Shown here in pieces: positions 9,453 to 22,200 of a stretch of 64,000 nucleotides of DNA. Below the pieces are notes generated by a model. That model was not told the origin of the DNA. It saw only the letters and a program-made list of their open reading frames with translations, and made no database searches. The position numbers and the translations under genes were made by a program. Source of the stretch: Pachyseris speciosa (lineage: Eukaryota; Cnidaria; Anthozoa; Scleractinia; Pachyseridae). The first letter of the stretch is position 1; the number at the start of each line of letters is the position of its first letter. Location: contig JAEMWC010000074.1 in the NCBI GenBank assembly GCA_016490735.1, positions 1,261,001-1,325,000 on the forward strand, read 5' to 3'.

Positions 9453-10051
9453 AGTACCCACATATCAATATAACAAGCAATGAACGTTTTCAAGCAATTA
9501 CGTTTTCAAAAAAATATAGAGTTGACATAAAGTAGCTTTACAGTTAAGTCTCACTAAATGATGCATCTTAAAATTCCAATCTAAGCCTTTTTTGTATCCG
9601 TATGTCCTTGTAGTCTAAAGTGGTCTGTAACATGATTTTCTGTCTGCAAACTGCATGTCTTGAAGCCATAGTAACATATGAACGTGGTTGGCTACTTCTT
9701 TAAAGAAGTTAAATGTTAAAATTAAAATTAAAGTAAATACCAAAGCCGAGGTCTGACATTTCTCTTTAATGACCGAACGGACGAGGTTAACAAGCAAAAG
9801 TTATTTATTATATGGCTTTTTTTCAATAGCAATGAAAAAGAAAAACCGTACCGCAAAGAAAGTTGTATTTTGACTTTTGTTCCTCCTGGCCAGAATAATA
9901 GAACCATTTTCTAAATGTTCCGTGTCATTCGTAATTTTAAAAGGCCTAGGTCTTACTGGAATACAGCTATTATCGAGAGAAGAAGTTTTGCTCTCAGTTT
10001 CGCTGCTTGTGCTTTCGAGAATCGCCGGGCAAAGCAATAAGAATTTTTGTA

Positions 10052-10768
10052 AAGCCGGTTACAGACGAGCAAGTTTTCCTTGACAAGTGTCATTGACAAT
10101 TTTTATTTGCTCACTGAACGACAAGTTTTCTTTGACAAGTTTTGCCTTCACAAGTTTTATTTGCTGGTGTGAACGGACGAACAAGTTTTCTTTGGCAAGT
10201 ATTCACTGTAGCCAGCAATTCAATTACACAGCGAACAACATTTTATTTGACAAGTTTTCCTTGTCGACCCGTACAGACGAGCAAGTTCTGCAATGTGTCA
10301 AGTTTTTCCTTGACAAGTGCACTTGTTCAAAAACTAGCATGCTAGTTTTTGAACAAGTGCACTTGTCAAGGAAAAACTTGACAAGTTTTTCTTTACACAC
10401 CAGCAAATAAAGTTTGTCAAGTCAAAACTTGTCAAGGAAAACTTGCTCGTCTGTAACCGGCTTAAGCCGGTTACAGACGAGTTTTTGAACAAGTGCACTT
10501 GTCAAGGAAAAACTTGACACATTGCAGAACTTGCTCGTCTGTACGGGTCGACAAGGAAAACTTGTCAAATAAAATGTTGTCCGCTGGGTAATTGAATTGC
10601 TGGCTACAGTGAATACTTGCCAAAGAAAACTTGTTCGTTCGTTCACACAAGCAAATAAAACTTGTTAAGGCAAAACTTGTCAAAGAAAATTTGTCGTTCA
10701 TAAAAATGAGCAAATAAAAATTGTCAATGACACTTGTCAAGGAAAACTTGCTCGTCTGTAACCGGCTT
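10052..10768. mobile_element. foldback element(s) with AAGCCGGTTACAGACGAG ends
   Basis: The left end AAGCCGGTTACAGACGAGC and its exact reverse complement at the right end are flanked by TA on both sides. A head-to-tail junction CCGGCTTAAGCCGG at about 10457-10470 splits it into two abutting copies (about 412 and 305 bp) that are reverse complements over much of their length. The interior is built from repeated CTTGTCAA / TTGACAAG words and a perfect inner palindrome around 10342. There is no real coding capacity. The TA flanks suggest a Tc1/mariner-like or related MITE, but that is inference. Confidence 0.75.
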
Positions 10769-11186
10769 TAACGCCCGCGGTCGTTGCAAGGAAAATAGGC
10801 GCGCTCAGCAGCCTATCAAATAGTTCGTATTGTCGTTGCCATATAATAAAGTTTTGTCTTCTTCAACATAGTTTTTTCAAAAGAATTTTACCAAAAGATG
10901 GTACATAGTTTGTCAATAAAAATACGCTGGCTGGATTGAAACCTGGCTTCATGGATTGAAATCTGACTCGACGCGTGGTAGCCCCGCGCCTGATTCCACG
11001 CGCGAAAGAACCTCATGAAAAGAAAAAAGACCTCAAATGTCCCGATTATCTCCTTTCGTCCTGAGTGACCGGGTGTTGATCCTAAAATGTCCTTTTCGTC
11101 CTGTGTCGTGACCTTCTTGTCCTTCGAATAAAAGGTACAAATTTGTTTAAACGGTTTTATTTCTGCTGAGATCTCGAACTGTCAAC
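10769..11186. other. no gene recognised
   Basis: Intergenic stretch before the orphan pseudogene. A 'ggattgaaa cctgg' style repeat near 10930-10970 is the only structure seen. Confidence 0.4.
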
Positions 11187-12145
11187 ATGGCTAAACGCGT
11201 GAGCCGTGATTGCCCAATCCCGAATTGTGGAACAAAATATCTCGTTAAATTGTCTAATCATCTCACAAATGTACATGAATTAGATTATATCGATCGAAGG
11301 AAGTGGTTACAAGAAGCGAAATTACAACCTATCAACAACCTCTATCAGTGCAGGAAGAGAAAAAGGATACAGTCGTCCATCAGTTATCAACACCAAGAGG
11401 AGTAAAGAAATCACTGAAATCTCTACTAAGAGGTGTTGGAAAAGCAGCCAATAGCATCAAACATTGTAAAACAACAGCAGATTCAGTTCCTGAGTGGCTC
11501 ACTTTGTATGGAGACGATGAACGGCCGAACACAGCGAAGAGAGCTTTGTAACCCCGCCTGCAGTACCAGTAGCTTGTCACACTAAACCGCTAAACCGCAT
11601 CCCATAAGCTTCACATTTTCACTACTTGTTTTAAAGGCGGCGCTCCACTTGCCGTTCAGTTTGCTGTCAAAGCTCGTGCTGTTCAAACCAAAAAAATGTC
11701 TTGAAGCGATGGTTGTAATGACTGCCTTCTTCAACGGGGTAATGGAAATTTCGAAGATAGCGAAGACAGTTATTAGCCAAGAAAACGGATTCTTCCCATG
11801 AAGTGACAGAGCACTTCAACCCTTGGTCGCGCATATTAGATGAAGCTCAGGAACGCCACGAGGTCCAGCTCAATGCTTTGGTCGATGAGTACGAAAGGAA
11901 CGGAGATTCGGAAAATGTGGCTCACCTTAAAGCACAGAACGCTCTCCTTCCACTCTACAGAAAAGAACTGAGAAAAGTACTGTTAGAGTATCTGCAGTAG
12001 ATGCGAGCGATGAACAAAGATTACAACTTCCAAAAAGTGATGGAAACCCGAAAAGATCTCAAAGATACGGATGAATTTGATTAGCTAGAATCGACAGAAC
12101 TAACCATCGATATGTTTATGAAGCAATCCATTCCACAAGATGAAG
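11187..12145 (+). pseudogene. decayed orphan gene with N-terminal C2H2-like finger
   Basis: A frame from ATG 11187 starts with a zinc-finger-like segment (CPIPNCGTKYLVKLSNHLTN, C-x4-C ... H-x3-H). It runs out at 11405, and a shifted frame (about 11350-11551) seems to continue it. Further on, 11803-12000 encodes a helical piece (NPWSRILDEAQERH, then YRKELRKVLLEYLQ) and the frame continues past a TAG to about 12145. I recall these two blocks as recurring in cnidarian genomes in multi-copy genes of unknown role, possibly of mobile or viral origin; that memory is not proof. Several stops and shifts make this copy non-functional. Confidence 0.5.
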
Positions 12146-13211
12146 ACTAGACCTACTTTGACTGTTATACTGTGTTTTTGCTCACAATACAAATGTATTT
12201 CAAACTAATATCTAGCGTGTTGTTCTACTGGAGTTTATTTCTTTGTTAAGGGGACTTCAGTCTTATTGTTTGGTATTCTCAATGTAACGAAGACGATTTA
12301 TTGTATCCTAATTTCCTGATACTTTGTGATAAACATTTCGTACATTTATCAATAAATGTATTTTTATTCATTTCAAATCTCTGTGTATTTGAATCATTTT
12401 TGTATTCGCTAATAAAAGGAATGTCTCAAGAAACGTGTTGTTCGAAAACCTTCATTAGACGCGTGTTGAAAATTAAGCGCTCCGAACTTCCGTTGTTGTT
12501 GGTGGATGGTAGAGCTGCCCCATGGACTTCTTCTCTTGAGTTTGTATGCAAATATAGGGTTGAGAGAAGAGTTGAGATCCGTTTTGCATAACACGTGCGT
12601 GACTAACGGAGCGGAAAACAATAAAAGTTTTAGCTAAGAATTTATTTTCTCTCTCATCGCTAAGAATTTATTTTCTCTCTCATCGCCAAAGCTGAGAGGT
12701 CACATAGCATGATCAATAATATTCACACGTACCGTTATAATAGGAATAGGAATGATATAGATATTGAATTTTAACGGTACCCTCGAAAAAAAGACATCCT
12801 CACTTGGAAGGGACAAACGCTACTTATGGTTACCCGCACAAAACTAAATTGTTTTTAAACGTGTGTTTTCCAAGCGGACCTGTCATTTTATTTATTAGAG
12901 GGGGGAGGGCTGGTGCAAATGGGGGGATCAAGGGTTCACATCAGGGCGGGGGGGGGAGGGCTTTTTTTCCTAAGGCAATCTAGGGGAAGGTATGAAAAAA
13001 AATGCACCAGGTTAAAAAAAATACTGCGCGAGCCCTCCCCACACCCAGTCGGAGGTTTAATGTGGACGGTCACATGATGACAAATTTGACTAGTTGCTCC
13101 CACTCGTATCCAGGACATTTATGCCATCGCTTAGTCGCGTGACATGCCAATACCGAAGAGATCTAATTACGTCATTCTTCGTAACAGGATTGTCGCTTTA
13201 CACTTCACAAG
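12146..13211. other. receptor upstream region; no gene recognised
   Basis: Holds a tandem 28-bp duplication near 12635-12688 (TAAGAATTTATTTTCTCTCT unit) and G-rich tracts near 12900-12960. The last 100 bases before 13212 should contain the receptor promoter, but no clear TATA box is seen. Confidence 0.4.
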
Positions 13212-16200
13212 ATGACTCGTAACTGCACGATTTTCTTAGACAATCAGGATTATTGTGTAAGTGCCATTCTATAATGTATATACATACTATAAAATTCGGC
13301 ATTCCAATACTCTATATTTACATTTCAGACGGTAATCTATGCAGTGAAACAAACCATGTCTTCGCTGGAACTGATCGGAAGGTAATTTGACCTACAGCTC
13401 TGTTTAATCCGTTGTCACGTAGCTGAACCAGTATCGTTGGTGAATCATCGTGTTCGTAAATAGCAACGGAAGAAATTTGGCAAATCTACAACGCAATATG
13501 AGTATTCTGTTGGGTGAATCACAATATTTTCTTTAAGCCAGTGTGACATATCGCCCTTTTTTTATTGTGTTGATGCAATATTTGTTTCAGCATTTTATAG
13601 ATCCTACAATTAAGCCATGTAAACTGACCAAACTTCAGCGTACCGAATCAACAGACACCTCGTCCAACAGTATGCAAATTTATCAGCCGAAGTTTCGTAA
13701 CTCGTACAGAAACCCACTGGTTTAAAGACAGGCCCCTGAGGCCTAGACCAACAAGAGGCTACAATTAGCCTAAACCCGGGCTTGCAAAAAACAATATTGT
13801 ATCCCTAACTTAGTGCTAAACAAAAGAATAGAGGGAAGGCTGTCTTTCTTACATCGGACGCATTGCCGTGTTTAGCTTGTGTTGGAGTCTATTTCTTTAG
13901 ACCCCTATCAACATATATTCCTCTAAAATACAGCTCAACCATTGAGAACAGTAATTATAACACTTGTAAAAAATAGTTCTAAAGAACAAGAAAAAGAGAA
14001 ACAGAAAAATAAAGCCCGTGATATATACCACTAAAAGACATCAAACCCGGGTTAGCTGTGTCACAGGCAAGAACAGTGACCTTTAGGCCACAGAGGTTTA
14101 TCGTTTTGCAAGGTGATAAAAATAGTGTATTGATTCCAAAAAATAAAAAACTAAGCACACTTGTTTTCGCTTCGATGGATAATTGTTTGAGAAAGGAAAC
14201 GCTTATCGAACGATGTAGGATTTTTTCGCATAAACGTTAATGGAGTACGTCTCGGTGAAATGTGAGTAGAAAATTAATTAGCAGAGTGAAACTGTTTACA
14301 AACACTTCTCCTTTGTCGTCTCATGTTATTATAATCGGCTCCGAAGCACAAGACCTAGAAAACTCAAACCCCCCCCCCACCCCACCAATCTGTAAAAACT
14401 CAAACCCCACCCCTCATAAACGGCGATAATTCATTTTGCCCATGTTTCATAAACGGCGATAATTCATTTTGCCCATGTTTATTTCACTTTGAAAATTTGT
14501 ATAGTTATGAGGGGGTCTGAGTTTTCCAGTTTGGGGGAGGAGGGTTGGGGGTCTGAGTATTCTAGGTCTCGTGTTCCGGAGACGATTATAATAACGTGAA
14601 GTGTTTGTTATCTGCGATAAATAGACGGTGTAACATTTCAGCGCACTGAACGGCGATAATTTATTCTGTCCACGTTTATTTGACTTTGAAAATTTGTATA
14701 GTTTTGAGGGGGTCTGAGTTTTCCAGATTTTTTTTTTTGGGGGGGGGGGGGGGGTCTGAGTTTTCTAGGTCTGAGGTCTGAGTTTTCTAGGTCTGAGTTC
14801 TCCAGACACCCGATACGGGGAACACGGCGGCAATCCATCTGGAGTTAAATTTTGGTCATGTTAAAAGCTTTCTTCTCGCTGTTGAACTTGCAAACATTCG
14901 TATAGACACTTCTCTTAACATATTAGTTGTTCAGACTTCAAAGACACAAGGTGAATCGACGTTTTCCGATACGTGACAACAGGCATCATTCTTGCTGTTG
15001 ATATGAGATTTACACTTCCGAATCACTCGGCCGTGAAAGGTCAAACTCCCTTTGTCTGTAGTCTCTAATTTTTGGCGCTCCCCTCGCGTCGCGTCTCCTC
15101 GCAACTTCGCGCGCGCACGTGCCCCCAAAATCCGTCGCCAAAATTAGAGACTACTCGCAATCTCCTGAAGCAGTCCATCTGCCGTTAAGTTTACTCATGT
15201 TAAAAGCTTTCTTCTCGCCGTTGAACTTGCAATCATTCGCATAGACACTTCTCTTAACATATTGTTTGTTCAGACTTCAAAAGACACAAGGTGAATCGAC
15301 ATTTTCCGATACGTGACAACAGGCATGACTCTGTTAAAAATAGTCAGCGCTTGCGCAGAAACGCCGGAAGTGCCATTTGTGGATGATACTCGACGACGAA
15401 AAAGAATTCGAGAACCGTCGGTAGTTCTAGACCCGGGCGCCGCGCGAGACGCGCGCAGCCCGGGTAAAAAGAACATTAGGAACCATTGCTTCTGTGCATA
15501 GCTACATCTGATCTTTTTTAAAACACAGTCCCCTGTCAGTAAATAGCATACATTACGTAGCTTACTCTATAAAGTGATGAACTTTGAGACCTGAAAAGCT
15601 CATATGGCGTGACATTCAAAACCATTCATTATGACGTAAAAATAGCGATATAAATAGCGGTAAACATCCTGTTTGAATCTCTTTGATTTGAGCCCACGTT
15701 TATAGCTTATGTGTAGTTGTTATAGTTGTTATCCAGTCTCTCTGCGTCATACGGAAGAACGGCGCTGGGAGACATCACGGCTGGGTATTGAAGCGATAAG
15801 ATGATTAAACCGAAACTAACTTCAGCTTCACGGCAAAAGTGCTGCTGCTGACGAGGGAGTACTGAGTCTTTTGCTAATATCCTCCCATGCTCTACAAGAC
15901 CTCTTCGTACCTCAGTACCAAAGGAGACAAACTCTTGCAGTGGTCTTGTTCGAGGAAAACCTTTGCGTGGTTTAATATTGTTTTAATGTGCCTCATTACC
16001 TTGGTTTTCCACTCCAACTGAGGCTCCTTCCTAAGGTATCAGGATATTTTTGACAACGGAGATTTTGCTCTGTTTTCGAAAAAATACGCAGATCGGGACA
16101 GACCGGACACGATCTATGACATCATCGTATTCGAAAACCTCCGTTTTCGTCCGTCCACACGAATACGATAAGCCGGAGTTCTCAAGAATCTCCACTCTGG

Positions 16201-19200
16201 AGACCGTTTTCGAAAACCTCCGTTTTTGGTGACCGAAGAAGCCGTTTACGTGTGGACGAAAGGCGAAAACGGAGGGAAAAAAATCTCCGTTTACAATAAT
16301 ATCCGGATACGTGTGGACGGGGCCTCAGCTTGCAACGGTTTGTTGTCTGCTTGATATTCCTACAGTGTATATGCGAGTAACACAACCTGCCAGCAAGACA
16401 ATATACTTAATCAAGTTCTTCTAGTTAACACTGATCTGAATCTATGTAGGAGACATCTCATGCGTCCAATATGAGGGTTGTCCAATACACACGCACTGTA
16501 TCGATCCGTATCAGAAGACCTGTGTCGATCCATACGGAGCGTACGGAGCGTAAACCTAGCAGTCGATCCGTAACGTGTAGCATACGCTTCGTGAATTACA
16601 TCTCATTATTTTCATGGATACCGTTGGAGTGGGTGGCCATTCGGTTTGTCGATCCGTACGGAGTTTAAACCTAGCAGTCGATTCGTAACGTGTAGCATAC
16701 GCTTCGTGAATTGCCCAGTGACAGGGTTGGAACACGCGACCCTCAGATCTCAATGCTCATCATCCTTTTCTTATCTGATTGTGCCACCCAGACAAGTTAT
16801 GTTAACCAGAGAATTTCGTGAGTCACTGGGCCAGTCACGCATCTTATATTAATTTATTCGATCTCCCGGCTGTCAGAAATTCCTATAGAATTTGTACAAA
16901 ATGCCTCATTCTGAGTGCATGAAATTATTATATGCGGTTTTCCAAAAGAAAATTTTAGTCAGAATTGAATCGCTGGCCATAGAATACGATGCGATGTGTC
17001 GTGACAAGAATTCAGTTCACGCAAATTGAAAGGCTCTTGAACATTTTTAGGGGCCAGAGTCAGGAATCGCGAAAGCCTTTTTAAAAGAAATGCTTAGTCT
17101 GAATTGAATTCCTCCAATGTACACCTTATATTATAGGAAACGATTTATTTGGGAGTTTCTTTTGATGATAAACAAGAAATTCTCCAAGAATTTGGAAGCG
17201 GCCTTTTTGACCATCCGAGCCGAATTAATGTATAGGATGTAGTTAACCCGAATCCGATTTTAAAAAATGGAAATAAAATAAAATTAGAAAAACTGAAACT
17301 TTTACCCATTTGTAGGTTAAAATTCCTTTCTTTAAATTTCCTTTCAAGTTACGAACTCGTGGTTGCGTTACACGTTCCATCGATCTATCGATCACATCAT
17401 GGACCAAGATGAACCGAGGAAGGTAAAATCTAGGCCATCTTTCTCAATGAATTTGCCTCATTCCAAGAAAATGATAGTTTCAGTCAGAAAGAATGTGCAT
17501 ATTTGCTTATTTTTTACAGCAGGCGATGTTACTTTTTGTCACAAGTTACGAACTCGAGGTTGCGTCGGGAAAATGAAGTTCTTTACCTTCGAACTAACTC
17601 TGAGTTTAACTTCAAGTTAATTATCATCAAACAATGGTGGGGAGTATGCAACCGTACGAGTTCGTAGCTTGATCCGAGAGGAACTAACACTTGTAAAACA
17701 AAATGGGGAGTGAACGCCACAGAGAAACGTTTCAAGGCTTACTTCATTTGGCCTATTTCTGAAAGGAATTTTAACCTGCAAATGGGTAAAACTTCAGTTT
17801 TTCTAATTTTATTTTATTGTTTTTTTATAATCCGGGTTGATTCGAGTCGATCTAAGTTGATCCGACCCGAACTGGCGGTCCATGATGATCCGGCCGTTGA
17901 TCCGGTGAATGAAGTTTTTCAACCTCCAGTCATGGGCGCACGGGGAACATTTTGTAGGGGATGCTGAACGTTATTTGCTGAAAGAAACTTGTATCTCACT
18001 GATCAGGCCTGGCCAGGGGTTTTGGGTATACGGTATCTAGAGCCATTTTAATTCAGGTATATGGTATTTTTCTGTTACAGTTCAGGTATAAAGTATCTGG
18101 TTCTTCCTTAAGTTTAGGTATTCGGTATACAGACATGAATTAAATGCTTTAAGATAGTTTTAAGTATTAAGTATCACACATTTTACAATTTTAAGGTATA
18201 TTGGTATCTTATGGGGAAAAAAACCAGGTATATTGGTATCCTTTTTTAATAGCTGCGATTTCAAGTCAGCTTTGGTAGTTTTTGTAGTTAGAAAATTAGG
18301 CGATATGTGATTGAAACAGATAAGTTAAGACATTGAAGTACAAATTTTCTTTTCGTTTTTGTAGTGCCGGTATGGTCGACCAATTTTGCCCGAATAAGTA
18401 AATTTTTTGGATCCCTGGGATGGGGGCGGGGAGTCCGGATTCGCGGGAAACATCTCTGCAAAAATCCGCCCTCTCCCAGACCAATCAGATTGCAGGATTT
18501 ACGTCAGCTACTCGAGTGCTGACAAAAAAAAAAAAATAATAAAACTTCGTTTACAGCTTGATCTAGTTACAGGCGACTCAGCGGCGTAACATTGCGAGGC
18601 GGAATGAAAGAATACGCGCTAGTCAAGGATACTGTTCTGTTACATTAGTTAACATATAGATTTCATTTCAGTGGCAAAATGTGGTAGGAACAACGAAGTA
18701 CGCTACTCGTTCTTACCACGTTTTCACATCCTCCGTGTGTTATTATATTACACACGCACTGCCACTAAAATGAAATCTATTTGTTTTCTACACTTTTTTT
18801 ACTTTCTTCACCTCATTTCTACGTCTATACTTTAATCTTAAAACAGTCTTAAAGTTCTCTAGACCAATCAAAACGCAAAGATTACACCGGCCATCGTATA
18901 AAATGCGTTATTTTGTGACATATTTCCTTGTATAGAACTTTTATAGAACTGCCACAGGACAAAGTAGCTTTTATTTCAGAACCGTCAAACTTTGGAACTC
19001 ATTAGACAATGCCTATAAGTTAAAACCCACACTAAAAGACTTCAAACGCTGTCTAAAGAAAGATTTACTTTTAAAATTAGAGTCTTCATTCCACACTTTA
19101 AACTAGCTTAATTTATTGTTATTTTGACTTGTTTTTGTCTCTTGTACATAGTTTCTGTTTGTGTTAGACTTTTTAATTGTAATTGTACCTAACACCTTTA

Positions 19201-22200
19201 TTCTGAAAAGCCCTTTTGGGACGAATAAAGTATGTATGTATGTAAGGTGATTTGCAGGGGTGTTACCGGCGCAATGTTCTTTTCTGTAATAGGTTTCTTA
19301 ACGATTTTGCTTTCAAATTGGAGCAAAATATGCTTTACTTGTTGTGAAAGCCTTGCTGTGTTCTTACACTGTAAGGGATAAAAAAAAATGAGGCTGAATT
19401 TACGTTGCCCTGCAACTTTGATTTATCCCCAACGAGAGGGTGGCCGGTTTCCTCCATTCTGTTATAATACGTTGTGATTGAGGTTCAAAATTGGAAGGTA
19501 TCATTACTGAGAAACCCAATCGAGCCAGCTTATAAACTTCACCATTGGTCTACTTGTTTTTCAGTATCTTCATTATATTCGTCATATGGCTGTTTAAGAA
19601 GTACAAATATTTCAACCAGGTACACCTTGAGAGTGAAGTGAGATGGTTTATTTAATTTTAAGCATGGTGAATGAATGATGTAATTATTGTATATTGATTG
19701 TTGCGTACTCGGAAAAAATCTGACAATATAGAATAGTTACATCTTTCATTCATTCACCACGGTTGACATTTCCCACCTCAGTTCACTTTCATTGCGAATA
19801 TGGCATCTTTCGACTTGCAGATCCCAGCAATATACAGGATGTTGTGATATGAACCTAGTTCGATGGCCAAGCTCCCACGAGTCTCCTGTACAAGGTCATA
19901 GTGTCAATAGGTTCGACTCATGTTTGGAGAAATCGGAATTTTTTTCCCGAGTGCGTGTGTGGCAATATAGAATAATTCCATCTTTCAGGTACACCTTTGT
20001 AAAGTTGATGTTGTGTGGTGGTTATGGTCTTATGATGTTAGCCTTGCTATATTCACCAACTGAAATCCCGCTGCACTATTTGATTTACCAGACAGGTATG
20101 GCACGTACACAGTGTGAGAAATGTGAGCCCTTCTTTATAGTCTCCTGCAAGCTTAGCGGTCTTAAAGCCGGCTTATCTTCCATATAGGTGTGACAAGAGG
20201 AAAACAATCACGCCAAGGAAAACATGCAATTGATGGGAAGGGAAAGCAATCACGATGATGAAGATGATTATCATCCCCACTAGTGTTGATCGGTTTGATT
20301 CTGTTTATTTTAGCGTTTGATCCTGGCCCTCAGTGTTGCAGCTCTCGGTGCAAGCATCTCCATTATGCTGGTAAGGAAATATACTAAAATTAGCCACTGG
20401 CAACCAAAGGTATGGCTGTACCTCCCCCATCCCTTTTGGAGAACTAAAGATGCAAAGTACTTTTGGAGTGCTAAAACATGACTAGATATGACTGAAGGAT
20501 AGGGCTGTACTCCTTTTGGAGTATTGAAGTTGTGAAGTACTTCTGAAGTACTGAAAATGCAAGTATCTACTGAAGGTATGCATATGCATATGACTAGTGT
20601 ACTCCTGTTGGAGTACTGAAGGTGTGAAGTAATTTTGGAGTACTGAAAATGTGACTAGATAGTACTGAAGATATGACTGAAACATATCACTGTACTTCTT
20701 TTGGAATACCAAAGTCCCTCTTTTTCGGATGTCTTGGACTGCAGGCGATAGCGAACATTGGCGATCTATCATGTCAGTGAATGCGTAAGAAACTGGAAAA
20801 GGATTTCCAAGGAGACTTGGCGAAATACTTCCGTTTTAATTACTTCCGGAACGATAATACTTTAGTCGGCGCATCTTCTATAATTTGAGCTAACAGTGGG
20901 TGTTAATAGCCTGCTGGAGGGGAATAGGTGGTGTGTGCAAACCTGTACAATCTGAAGATACACTCGATAACGCTTGTATTGTTTTCTCTCTACAGACTGG
21001 TGTTCCCCAGGACACAGGGCCCTTATGTCAAATTCAAGCATGGCTTCTCACATACTTTGGTAACTCACGGATCCCAGGGGGGAAGGGGGTACTCGGGATT
21101 TCAAGTGACGGGGATGATCGAATGGAACCAAAAGTCAAGACCCAAAAAAATCCCTTGGGCTTCCAGCAAAACCCAAAAAAACCCTGGACCAAAAATTAAC
21201 CCCCAAAAACTACGCCAGGACACTACCGATTCTTTTTAATACCCCCCAAAAAATCCCTTCTCAAATCAAGCTACCCAAAAAAATACTTCCCAAATTTTCG
21301 TACCCAAAAAAATCCCGCAATCGAAAATTTCAGCCCCCAAAAAATCCTTCGATCATCCCCGTCACTTGAAATCCCGAGTACCCCCTGGGTCACGGATATT
21401 CTTTGACAATAACTGTATCGTGTTTAATTAGGTGGGGTTAAAACGGGGTTAAAATGGCGTCCCCCAACGAATACAATCGCTTCAAACAGAAGTTAGAAGT
21501 GGGAAAACCTAGTTTGAATCAACAAGTCAATCACCTAAATCTAACTCTTTTCTTGTAACTAGCTTTACTTCAGGTAATCCTCACTGTTTCAAATTTTAAG
21601 CGGTGCAATATCGTCTCGCGAATTGAAACGAATTGTTGTTAGCGAATGCTATTAAAACTGTAACAATAAATCATTAGGCCTACTCTGACATTGACGAATG
21701 TACCTTCGAAACATGTTTGGAAAATTTAAAATTGTCGTTTCCTTTTGTTTTTGAAATTTTCCATGTAATTATTACTGCTGTCTCGACAAGTTTGAATTGC
21801 TAGAAGTAGAAAATAACATTTTCTTGACTTATATATTTCCGTCGGAATTGGTCTTTCTCGCTCAGCTATAAATAAAACTGATGTAGACACGGAACTTGAT
21901 CTTTGGCTTCTTGTCCAAAGCAACCTCTCGCAAAACTGTCGCAAAACCTCTCCAAAGACTGCCTGACTTCATGCAACCACGCAAAGCTCTAAAACCACTT
22001 TTCGTATTGTCTCCTTCACCACCTTGTTGTACGGCGAGTACGAACCAGTATCCTGGCTGTAGAATTATTGTAGTTCCCATTGCATGCTGGGAACGTGTGC
22101 GACCGAGTTCTACCATCATGAATAAACCTTATTGTGTTGTTCCATGCCTGTTTTCTTACTCGCCTGATACTACATGGTGGCAGTGGTGTTTACCCTTCAC

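Larger units (their letters stand above)
7301..9490 (-). repeat. retrozyme-like tandem hammerhead array, split by an insertion
   Basis: Units beginning AAGGGCACTAAGGCCACAAG recur at about 7309, 7540 and 9308. Each contains a hammerhead on the minus strand. After removing the 7636-9140 insertion and one target duplication, the spacing between successive predicted cleavage sites is 239 and 255 nt; the longer unit has 16 extra bases (ATGTGGCTGGAGTGAC). Tandem units of a few hundred bases, each with a type I hammerhead with short palindromic stem III and no ORF, are the hallmark of metazoan retrozymes, which give small circular RNAs. The classification is inference from this architecture. Confidence 0.8.

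Noticed and set aside
19986..20095. Exon-like segment on + encoding a membrane-like stretch (YTFVKLMLCGGYGLMM) between receptor exons 3 and 4
   Set aside because: It has good AG and GT borders but ends in a phase that does not fit exon 4, whereas exon 3 joins exon 4 directly in phase and gives the expected TM1-TM2. It may be a cryptic exon.
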